DNA of 64,000 nt, from the NCBI RefSeq assembly GCF_000720475.1, contig NZ_JOAP01000013.1, positions 61,775 through 125,774 on the forward strand, read 5' to 3'. The number at the start of each line of letters is the position of its first letter. The stretch's first letter is position 1. The notes below the pieces were generated by a model. It was not told the DNA's origin, made no database searches, and saw only the letters and a list, made by a program, of their open reading frames with translations. This DNA comes from Streptomyces aureocirculatus (GTDB lineage: Bacteria > Actinomycetota > Actinomycetes > Streptomycetales > Streptomycetaceae). The position numbers and the translations under genes are program-made. This document shows positions 35,656 to 43,223 of this stretch, piece after piece.

Positions 35656-37217
35656 GTGCTGCCCTCCGGACTGCCGACGGGGCCGTCCGGCCGGGGGCGG
35701 AGCCGGAAGCGGGCCAGCTTGCCGTTGGCGGTGACAGGGAGTTCGTCGATGATCTCGATCCGGGACGGCCTCTTGTACGGTGCGAGTCCGGCGCGCAGCG
35801 CCGACCTCACTGCCTTGCGGGCCTCGTCGGGGTAGGCTGGGTCCCGCGGCACGACGTACACCGTGGCCTGTTCGAGCCCGGTCCGGTCCGTGCTGCCCAC
35901 GACCGCGCAGTCAGCGGCCTGGGGGGCGGCCCGGACCACGCGCTCGATCTCGGCCGGCGCGATCTTGTAGCCGCCGAGCAGGAGCATGTCGTCGGCGCGG
36001 CCTACGTGGCAGAGCTCGCCACCTGCCGCGCGGTACGCGATGTCGCCGGTGTAGACGCCGCCGTCGGCGAACGCGCGGGCGGTGTCCTCCGGCCGGTTGA
36101 GGTAGCCGAGCGCGGCCGACTCCGTGGTGAGGTGCAGTCGGCCGGGGGTCCCGTCGCCCACCGCCCTGCCGGCGTCGTCGCGGACGGTCGCGGTCACCCC
36201 GGGAACCGGGAAACCGATCGATCCGGGACCGGCGGCCCTGCCCCGGCCCACGGCGGCCGCCACGACCGTGTGCAGGACCTCCGTCGCGCCGAACCCATTG
36301 ATCAGCGGCACGTCGAACGCTTCGGTGATACGGGCGGCGAGTCCGGCCGGCAGGTGCTCCCCGGTGGCCACGGCCAGGCGGAGCGAGCCGGTCTCGACGG
36401 CCTTGCCCTGCTCCGCGACTTCGAGCAGACCGGCGTAGAGCCGGGGCACGGAGAACAGCACGGTCGGCCGGTACGCGTCCAGTGCCGCCGCCACGCCGTA
36501 CGGGTCCGCCGGCCCTTCGAGCAGCACCGAACTCGCCCCCGCCGCGTACGGGTACAGCAACGAGTTGCCGAATCCGTATCCGAAGGAGAGTTTCGCCGTG
36601 GACAGCACGACGTCGTCCGGGGTGAGGTCCAGCAGGCTGCCGACACCACGCAGAATCGCGTGCACCGCCCGCAGACAGTGCCGTACCCCGCGGGGCCTGC
36701 CGGTGCTGCCGGAGGTGTACTGGACCAGCAGCTCATCGGTCGCGCGGAAACCGGCCGGCGGAGGTGTGGGCCCGCTTGCACGCACGGGGCCGAGCGCGGT
36801 GAGCAGTCCGGCGCGCCCGGCCGCCCGTCTCTCGGCGTCGATCGCGCCAAGGTCACCCTGCAGGGCCGCCGCGTGTTCCGGGTCGACGTTCAGCTCGGCG
36901 AACTCCGCCTCGCTGTCCCGCACGATGAAAGCGACCTCCGCGGGCCGGAGCATCGGGTGCAGCACGACGGGCACGCACCCGTGCCACCACAAGGCGAGAA
37001 CGGCGGTGATCGCTGCGACGCAGTCGTCGGAGACGACGACCGCGCGGCAGCCGGGCCGCACCCCGGCAGCCCGCAGCCCCCCGGCGTACTCCTTCACCGC
37101 GCGCCGCAGGTCGCCGTAAGTGACCTCACCGACGCGGCGGTCCACACCGCAGCGGCGGTCGCGAGGATGGGCGAGCAGCAACTCGGCCGGGTTCGCGGTG
37201 CCGGTGGCGGGGTTCAT
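35652..37217 (-). CDS. AMP-dependent acyl/aryl acid ligase (benzoate-CoA-ligase-like)
   Basis: 521 residues of the ANL superfamily: LLVQYTSGSTGRPRGVRHCL (P-loop), INGFGATEVLHTVVA, VYTGDIAYRAAGGELCHVGR with the TGD motif, DDMLLLGGYKIAPAEIERVV, and the catalytic Lys in LPVTANGKLARFRL. The overall architecture matches benzoate/aryl-CoA ligases, so an aromatic acid starter is plausible. Coupled by ATGA overlaps to an ACP upstream and KS1 downstream; it could load that ACP directly instead of CoA. Confidence 0.9.
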   Translation of the reverse strand: MNPATGTANPAELLLAHPRDRRCGVDRRVGEVTYGDLRRAVKEYAGGLRAAGVRPGCRAVVVSDDCVAAITAVLALWWHGCVPVVLHPMLRPAEVAFIVRDSEAEFAELNVDPEHAAALQGDLGAIDAERRAAGRAGLLTALGPVRASGPTPPPAGFRATDELLVQYTSGSTGRPRGVRHCLRAVHAILRGVGSLLDLTPDDVVLSTAKLSFGYGFGNSLLYPYAAGASSVLLEGPADPYGVAAALDAYRPTVLFSVPRLYAGLLEVAEQGKAVETGSLRLAVATGEHLPAGLAARITEAFDVPLINGFGATEVLHTVVAAAVGRGRAAGPGSIGFPVPGVTATVRDDAGRAVGDGTPGRLHLTTESAALGYLNRPEDTARAFADGGVYTGDIAYRAAGGELCHVGRADDMLLLGGYKIAPAEIERVVRAAPQAADCAVVGSTDRTGLEQATVYVVPRDPAYPDEARKAVRSALRAGLAPYKRPSRIEIIDELPVTANGKLARFRLRPRPDGPVGSPEGST

Positions 37218-37462
37218 GTCACTCGATGCCGATCGCGCAGCAGCCGCATCACATCACCGACACTGTCCATCCGTGCGGCGTCCGCCGGGGCGAACTCCGC
37301 ACCGCAGGCACGCTCCAGGGCCACGATGAACTCCGCCTTGTGGAGCGAATCCATCTCCAGCTCCGCGTAGAACGACTTGTCGATCCCGACATCGGCTACG
37401 TCGATCTCCAGGACGCCCGCCACCAGCTCCTGCACCTGCCGGTCGGTCACCACGGCATTCAC
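37214..37462 (-). CDS. Acyl carrier protein (ACP2)
   Basis: 82 residues; phosphopantetheine Ser in YAELEMDSLHKAEFIVALER. The sequence differs strongly from ACP1 (DSLH versus DSLT), which fits separate loading and elongation roles. It sits between thioesterase and ligase genes with 4-nt overlaps on both sides, suggesting that the ligase charges it. Confidence 0.92.
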   Translation of the reverse strand: MNAVVTDRQVQELVAGVLEIDVADVGIDKSFYAELEMDSLHKAEFIVALERACGAEFAPADAARMDSVGDVMRLLRDRHRVT

Positions 37463-37938
37463 CTTTTGGCTTTCCTGATCGCTTCGGTCACGAGCGACTC
37501 GCTCGTCACCCTTCCGGCCTGCGTCAGCGAGACACGTACATCGGCGGAGCGCTCATTCATCGTGTGCAGCGTGGCCTCGGCGCGTACTTCCCCGGGGCGT
37601 GTCACCGTCAGGTACCGCACATTCAGCCGGGTCGTGGCGAACATCATGTCGTCGTCGAGGAGGCTGCACAGGACGAACCCCGCGGCCTGGTCGTGAATGC
37701 CCGCGACATGGCCGCCGAAGGCCACATCCGGTTCCACGCAGAGATCGTCGGGGATGCGGAAGGCGACCGCGACGAACCCCGCGTGCCAGTCCATCGCGAC
37801 GACCCGGAGTGACAGGCGTGCCACATAGGCCGGAACCGGGGTGCTCCCGGCGGCTATCTCATTGAGCATCTTCTGCCGCATCGTCAGGGCACCTGACGGC
37901 GAGGATCCGTCCACGTACGCTGCCACCTTCCTGGTCAT
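37459..37938 (-). CDS. Hotdog-fold acyl thioesterase (PaaI/4HBT-like)
   Basis: 159 residues. FGGHVAGIHDQAAGFVLCSL resembles the HGG...D helix of 4HBT/PaaI thioesterases, and MFATTRLNVRYLTVTRPGEV the following strand. No FabZ-type HxFPG...E dehydratase motif is visible, so hydrolysis or editing of acyl-ACP/CoA is more likely than dehydration. Start ATG 37938 overlaps the MFS stop. Confidence 0.85.
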   Translation of the reverse strand: MTRKVAAYVDGSSPSGALTMRQKMLNEIAAGSTPVPAYVARLSLRVVAMDWHAGFVAVAFRIPDDLCVEPDVAFGGHVAGIHDQAAGFVLCSLLDDDMMFATTRLNVRYLTVTRPGEVRAEATLHTMNERSADVRVSLTQAGRVTSESLVTEAIRKAKR

Positions 37939-39428
37939 GGAGCCTTGGGTCGAGGCCTGGACGAGGCCGGACCGTTGTCGTCGGCGCGGCTGCGGCGCGC
38001 GATGAGCCAGACGAGTACGGAGGCCAGCGCGAACGCCGTCACCACCACGGCAAGGCCGAACATCATGTCGGTCCGCAGCGCCGGATAGTCCAGGGACGCC
38101 AGGTCCCCGTGGAACCCCCTGAAGAACGCGAGGCCGATCACGGCCACGCCGAGCGACGACCCGATCTGCTGCGCGGTGGAGAGCGCCCCCGAGGCCACGC
38201 CGGAGTCGTCGTGGCGGACCCGGTCGAGGACGAAGTTGAGCAACGGCCCCAGCACCAGGCCGAGTCCCAGGCCGGTGAACACCATCGTGGGAGCCATGGC
38301 CCACCCCAGATTCCGTCCCGAGCTGTTCCCCGCGAGAGTGGCGATCATGAGTGCGCTGCCGACGACGCCTATGACGCAACCGGCGAGAATGGTGCGGGGC
38401 GCGTCGAAGCGGGACACGATCCGCGCCGACCACAGGGACGTGAGCGTGCTTCCCACCGCGTACGGTGCCATGGTCGCGGCCGCCGCGAGCGCACCGTGTC
38501 CGAGCCCGTACTGGAGAGTGATGGAGAAGTACAGGAAGAAGGGCACGACCGCGGCGAAGTACACCAGATACAGGGCCAGGGCCAGCCGGAACGTCGGATC
38601 CGTCGATAGCCCCGGCCGCAACAGCGGGAACTTTCCCTGCCGTTCGAGCGCCGACTCGAGCCGGAGGAAGACGGCAAGCAGCACCGGCACGCACAGGAGC
38701 AGCAGCCACCCCCACAGCGGCCAGCCCTGGTCACGACCGATCGTGAGCGGCACCAGGAGCGCGACGAGGAGCAGGACGACGGTGAACGAGCCCGCGTAGT
38801 CGAGCCGCAGGCGCAGCCCCTTGTGCGCGGGCACCATACGGGGTGCGAGGGCTGTCAGGACGATGCCGACGGGGATGTTGATCAGGAAGATCGGCCGCCA
38901 CTGGAGCCCGGCGACGTCCGCGGAGATGAGCAGCCCGGCGATGAGCGGTCCCGCGATCGTGGCGCAACTGACCACCGCGCCGAGCAGCGCGAACGCCCGC
39001 CCGCGCCGTTCCGCGGCCACCGCGATGTGCAGGGTCGCGATGACCTGCGGATACAGCACCGACGCCGAGAGGCCTTGCCACACCCGGGCTGCGATGAGCT
39101 GTTCCGGATTCTGCGCCAGGCCGCAGGCGAGGCTGGCCAGGGTGAAGGACACGGCGCCGATCATGAACATGCGCTGTCTGCCGTACAGATCGCCCAGGCG
39201 GCCGCCGGTGATGAGCATGACGGCGTAGGCGACCACATAGCCTGCCACCACCAGTTGGACGTCGGGCACGTCGGCTCCGAGGTCTCGCTGGAGGCTGGGG
39301 ACGGCGACGTTCACGATCGAGGTGTCGGCGAGCAGCATGAAGGCGGCGCCGAGCACGAGTGCCGCGGCTCTCTTCTCCGTCGGCAGGAATCGGCTTGGCG
39401 CCGCCGTCGGCGTCAGGGAGCCGCTCAT
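37935..39428 (-). CDS. MFS exporter, DHA2 (EmrB/QacA) family
   Basis: 497 residues, about 14 helices. DHA2 motifs: LLADTSIVNVAVPSLQRDLG, GGRLGDLYGRQRMFMIGAV (motif A) and LLGAVVSCATIAGPLIAGLL (motif C-like). Such pumps export drugs or the product of adjacent biosynthetic genes. Its place inside the overlapping operon strongly suggests product export or self-protection. Confidence 0.93.
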   Translation of the reverse strand: MSGSLTPTAAPSRFLPTEKRAAALVLGAAFMLLADTSIVNVAVPSLQRDLGADVPDVQLVVAGYVVAYAVMLITGGRLGDLYGRQRMFMIGAVSFTLASLACGLAQNPEQLIAARVWQGLSASVLYPQVIATLHIAVAAERRGRAFALLGAVVSCATIAGPLIAGLLISADVAGLQWRPIFLINIPVGIVLTALAPRMVPAHKGLRLRLDYAGSFTVVLLLVALLVPLTIGRDQGWPLWGWLLLLCVPVLLAVFLRLESALERQGKFPLLRPGLSTDPTFRLALALYLVYFAAVVPFFLYFSITLQYGLGHGALAAAATMAPYAVGSTLTSLWSARIVSRFDAPRTILAGCVIGVVGSALMIATLAGNSSGRNLGWAMAPTMVFTGLGLGLVLGPLLNFVLDRVRHDDSGVASGALSTAQQIGSSLGVAVIGLAFFRGFHGDLASLDYPALRTDMMFGLAVVVTAFALASVLVWLIARRSRADDNGPASSRPRPKAP

Positions 39429-40978
39429 CCGGTGGTTCCGTGCGGTAAGAGCCGGTGCCGGCGGACCTTCATCGTGCCGGTGAGCGGAAACTCGTCCCAC
39501 GGCCGGTGGTCGACCCTGGTGTTCTCCGGCAGCCCCGCCATTCCGCGGGCGCGCTGCCAGCGGTCTTCGTCCATCGGCTTGCCGTCGACGGTGGCCGCCA
39601 CCGCGGTGGCCCTCCCTTCCACCGCGATGATCACGACCTCGGCCAGTTCCGGCAGTTCGTCGAGCAGGACGTCCTCGGCGCGCAGGGTGCTGGGTACGCC
39701 GGGGACCTGGTCCACTTGCCGGTCATGGAGCTCCACGTGCCCGTCAGGGCCGAGCGCGCCGATGTCGCCCATGGGCCACCAGGTGTCACGGCCGGGCAGC
39801 GGCGGGCGGCCGATCATCGACTCGGCGCGGGCGGGGGTGCGTATCTCGATGTGCCCGGGGGTGCCGGCCGGAAGCTGTGCTCCGGCGTCGTCCACGACGC
39901 GTATCTCCATGCCGGGGAACGCGGTGCCCACGTCACGGGAGTTGAGTCGCCCCGGCTCGCGGATGTCGGAACGGGTGGTCATCAGGAGCGTGACCGGGCC
40001 GGTCTCGGTCTGCCCGTACGCCTGGATGAAGGTCGGGTTCGGCCGCTCGGACGCCTCAAGAAGGGTCCGCAGCGTGCGCGGGTGGAGCGCGTCGAAGCTG
40101 CTGATGTAGCGCTCGACCGTGCTGAACGGGTTCGGCGTCTCGCGCGCGAGGGCTTCCCAGCGCAGGAACATGTTCGGCTGTGCTTCCAGAGCCTCCGGCC
40201 GGTACCGCAGCAGCGCCTCGCGCACCGGGGCCGGCTCGGGGGAGGAGATACCGAGGAACGGCAGGCCGGTGTTGAGCACGGTGAGGAGCCCGGACGACAT
40301 CCGCACATGCACGAAGGACAGACACTTCGCGCTGATCCCGGCGTGGTCGAGCGACTGCACGACGCCTATCTGCGGAGCCACGTGGGCGTATAGGGAGTCC
40401 ACAGTGTGCACGAGGAGCTTGGGTTTCCCTGTGGTGCCGGAGGAGTGCGTGATGAGGGTCCGGTCCGAGCCGGAACGCCGCCTGACCTGATGAGCCGCCG
40501 GCTCGCTGAGCTGGACGGCACCCGCCGACGCGGCCTCGGGCGTGAGCGCGAGGACGCGGGCGGTGACCTCGCCGAGGCGGTCCTGCCAGGGACGCAGGAC
40601 CGCTGCGCCGTCGGCGTCGGTCAGGAGGCAGGGCCGCTGGAGTTCCTCGATGCAGTACAGGAGATCCGCCGGCTCCATCTTCACCGACAACAGCGCGGGC
40701 AGCGCACCGATACGGGCGATCGCGCACTGGATCGCCTGGATGTCGAAGTGGTTGGACTTGACCAGGGCGACCACCGCGCCCGGGCGTACTCCCGCACCCC
40801 ACAACCGGTCGGCGTAGTCCGCGACGACGGCCGCGAAGTCGCTCACGGTGGTCGGGGTGCGGCAGGCCGAACCCCAAGGTGTGTCCGCACACAGGGTGGT
40901 CCCACCGTGGTGTTCAGCGGCAATCTCCGGCAGCAGGCCGAGATCCGCACTAGGGAGCACGGCATCCTCCTCCGTCAT
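39425..40978 (-). CDS. Acyl-CoA synthetase / AMP ligase, with TTA codon
   Basis: 517 residues, ANL superfamily: TLITHSSGTTGKPKLLVHTV, FIQAYGQTETGPVTLLMTTR, TWWPMGDIGALGPDGHVELH and the terminal GTMKVRRHRL carrying the catalytic Lys. Less like aryl-CoA ligases than its operon partner; substrate not predictable. The third-to-last line of the gene contains an in-frame TTA (39448-39446), a bldA-dependent codon. ATG at 40978 follows GAAGAG and overlaps the upstream gene by 29 nt; GTG at 40984 is the alternative. Confidence 0.88.
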   Translation of the reverse strand: MTEEDAVLPSADLGLLPEIAAEHHGGTTLCADTPWGSACRTPTTVSDFAAVVADYADRLWGAGVRPGAVVALVKSNHFDIQAIQCAIARIGALPALLSVKMEPADLLYCIEELQRPCLLTDADGAAVLRPWQDRLGEVTARVLALTPEAASAGAVQLSEPAAHQVRRRSGSDRTLITHSSGTTGKPKLLVHTVDSLYAHVAPQIGVVQSLDHAGISAKCLSFVHVRMSSGLLTVLNTGLPFLGISSPEPAPVREALLRYRPEALEAQPNMFLRWEALARETPNPFSTVERYISSFDALHPRTLRTLLEASERPNPTFIQAYGQTETGPVTLLMTTRSDIREPGRLNSRDVGTAFPGMEIRVVDDAGAQLPAGTPGHIEIRTPARAESMIGRPPLPGRDTWWPMGDIGALGPDGHVELHDRQVDQVPGVPSTLRAEDVLLDELPELAEVVIIAVEGRATAVAATVDGKPMDEDRWQRARGMAGLPENTRVDHRPWDEFPLTGTMKVRRHRLLPHGTTG

Positions 40979-43187
40979 GACCACTCTTCGAGGTAGCGCG
41001 ATCCGGTGTCCCGCGCAGGGCGAGCCAGGGCGAGTTCACCGTCGGCGGGTCGACGACGCACAGGTCCGCACGCCCTGCGAGGACGATCGTGTCTACGTCG
41101 GACACGGCGATCGAGCCCGCGGCTATCACGGCGAACTCGCTCTTGCGCCCGGCCTGGTTGCGGATCCGGTCCGCGTACATGTCCCGGTCGGCCTCGGCAC
41201 CGGCGCGGACGTGCACCGCCGCCGCGCCGCGCGCAGCGAACTCGTTCGCGATCTCGGCCGCCGCGTCGTCGACGCCGTCCCCGCCCGGGAACCACCGGGC
41301 CGGTGAGACGCGCAGGCCGACCGGCCGCTCGGCGGGCCATACGGCGCGGATCGCGCCGAACACCGCAAGGGGGTGACGGAACCGGTTCCGCAGCGTGTCG
41401 CCGCCCCGGGGCTGAGAGCCGCCGCCCTTACGCGGTGAGCCGTTGTGCCGAGCCCGTTCGTCGGCAGAGGGGGACAGCGACGCGGAGAGCCAACTGCCGT
41501 GGGCGCAGTCCAGTTCCAGCAGGTCGAATGCGGCGGCGGCGCGCCGGGCCGCGGCGGCGAACTCGCGCTGCAGTTCGCCAAGGGGTTTGGTGGCGCCGTC
41601 AGGACCGTAGTAGCCGAGTTGTACGCCGATCTTCGCCGGTGCGTGGGTGTGGACGAAATCCACCACCCGCCGCCATCCGACGCCCTGTTCGGCGGTGTAC
41701 AGTCCGGCACCGCCGGGCAGGGCCGTGCCCGCCGCGGAGACGGACACAGGACCGGTCATCACCAGACCGGCCCCGCCCAGTGCCGCGCCGCCCAGATACA
41801 CGAGCTGGAGGTCGCCCGGCACACCGTCGTGGCCGGGGAAGACTCCTCCGGGGGCCGTCCCGCGGGGGGAGACCACGACGCGGTTGACGAGGTTGAGGCC
41901 GCCGAGCACGAAGGGCTGGAGCATCGGCGGGCTCGTCCGGCGGGGCGGGCCCGCCCGGCCGGGCCCGCTCACCAGGCTCCCCGCCGGGCCCGCCACGCCC
42001 ACTGCGCCTGCCGTGTCGGCCGCGCCCGCCGTGTCGGCGAACCACCGCTCCGCGCGGGCGATGAACTCGGGGTCGCGCCGGCGCAGGCTGGCGTAGGAGA
42101 CGCGGCGGCTGCGGGTCAGGAGGTTCACCGCGAACTGCTGCGGGTCCTGGTGGGTGTAGCGGTCGACGTTCTCGAACCACTCCCGGCTGGCCCGCGCTGC
42201 GCGCTGGAGGGAGGTGACCGCCGGGCGGCGCTCGGCCTCGTACGCGGCCAGGGCCGCCGCCGTGCTCGGCTGCTCCCGCAGACTCTTGGCCAGGGTCAGC
42301 GCGTCGTCCATCGCGATCTTGGTGCCGGAGCCGATGGAGAAGTGCGCCGTATGCGCCGCGTCACCGATGAGGACGACGTTGCGATGCCGCAAGGTCTCGC
42401 ACCGCACGGTGGGAAAACGCAGCCAGCGCGAGTTGTTTCCGTACAGTTTGTGCCCGTTCAGGATGTCCTTGCACAGCTCAGCGATGATCTTGATCGACCG
42501 TTCGTCGCTTTCGCCCGGGGAGAGTTGCGGGGGAGCGGCGTCGGCGAACCCGGCCGCGCGCCAGGAGGCTTCGGACAGCTCCAGTATCAGGGTGCTGGTG
42601 TGCCGGGAGTCGGGATAGGCGTGCACCTGTACGGCCCCGCCCGGTGTGTCCACGACGTAGAACGTGAACGAGTCGAGCTCCAGGTCGGTGCCCAGCCAGA
42701 TGTACCGGCACTTTCCGGTCTGCACCGTGGGCCGGAAGGTCTCGGCGTACCGCGCCCGGACCAGGGAATTCGCCCCGTCGGCGGCCACCACGAGGTCATG
42801 GTCGGCGGCGAGGGCGGCCACGTCGGTGACCTCGCTGCCGTAGCGCACCGGAACGCCGAGTCGAGCACAGCGGCGCTGCAGCGTCAGGAGCAGCCCCGCG
42901 CGGCTCATCGCGGCGAACCCGTTCCCGCCCGCCGTGAACGTGGTGCCGCGATAGTGCACATCGATGTCGTCCCACCGCGCGAGCATCGGCCGCATCCCCG
43001 AGACGACGGCCGGATCCGCGTGCTCGATCCCGGCGAGGGCCTGGTCGGACAGCACCACCCCGAACCCGAAGGTCTCATCGGGTGCGTTCCGCTCCCAGAC
43101 GGTGATCTCGTGCGCGGGGCCTAGCTGGTGGGCCAGCACACTGAAGTACAGCCCACCGGGACCACCACCGATCACAGCGATCCGCAC
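40950..43187 (-). CDS. Fused flavin monooxygenase / old-yellow-enzyme protein, anthraniloyl-CoA monooxygenase-like
   Basis: 745 residues. Residues 1-390: class A flavin monooxygenase with IAVIGGGPGGLYFSVLAHQL, VVAADGANSLVRARYAE, VVLIGDAAHTAHFSIGSG. ARWDDIDVHYRGTTFTAGGN matches salicylyl-CoA 5-hydroxylase / 2-aminobenzoyl-CoA monooxygenase-reductase. After a Gly/Ala-rich linker, an OYE barrel begins at about 425 (LGGLNLVNRVVVSPRGTAPG). The OYE half is abnormal: the usual ELHCAHGYL is LELDCAHGSWL and QLGHAGR is VQLGYYGPDG, so FMN-site residues are lost and a segment is shorter. Ring hydroxylation of an aryl-CoA is plausible; the reductase half may be inactive. GTG at 43187 follows GGGAGG. Confidence 0.87.
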   Translation of the reverse strand: MRIAVIGGGPGGLYFSVLAHQLGPAHEITVWERNAPDETFGFGVVLSDQALAGIEHADPAVVSGMRPMLARWDDIDVHYRGTTFTAGGNGFAAMSRAGLLLTLQRRCARLGVPVRYGSEVTDVAALAADHDLVVAADGANSLVRARYAETFRPTVQTGKCRYIWLGTDLELDSFTFYVVDTPGGAVQVHAYPDSRHTSTLILELSEASWRAAGFADAAPPQLSPGESDERSIKIIAELCKDILNGHKLYGNNSRWLRFPTVRCETLRHRNVVLIGDAAHTAHFSIGSGTKIAMDDALTLAKSLREQPSTAAALAAYEAERRPAVTSLQRAARASREWFENVDRYTHQDPQQFAVNLLTRSRRVSYASLRRRDPEFIARAERWFADTAGAADTAGAVGVAGPAGSLVSGPGRAGPPRRTSPPMLQPFVLGGLNLVNRVVVSPRGTAPGGVFPGHDGVPGDLQLVYLGGAALGGAGLVMTGPVSVSAAGTALPGGAGLYTAEQGVGWRRVVDFVHTHAPAKIGVQLGYYGPDGATKPLGELQREFAAAARRAAAAFDLLELDCAHGSWLSASLSPSADERARHNGSPRKGGGSQPRGGDTLRNRFRHPLAVFGAIRAVWPAERPVGLRVSPARWFPGGDGVDDAAAEIANEFAARGAAAVHVRAGAEADRDMYADRIRNQAGRKSEFAVIAAGSIAVSDVDTIVLAGRADLCVVDPPTVNSPWLALRGTPDRATSKSGHDGGGCRAP

Positions 43188-43223
43188 CTCGACCTCCCCC
43201 GCACCAGGCGCCCACGCAGACGT

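Noticed and set aside
37459..37938. Dehydratase (FabZ-like) assignment for the hotdog protein
   Set aside because: The FabZ active-site motifs were not found; the conserved FGGH...D helix fits PaaI/4HBT thioesterases better.
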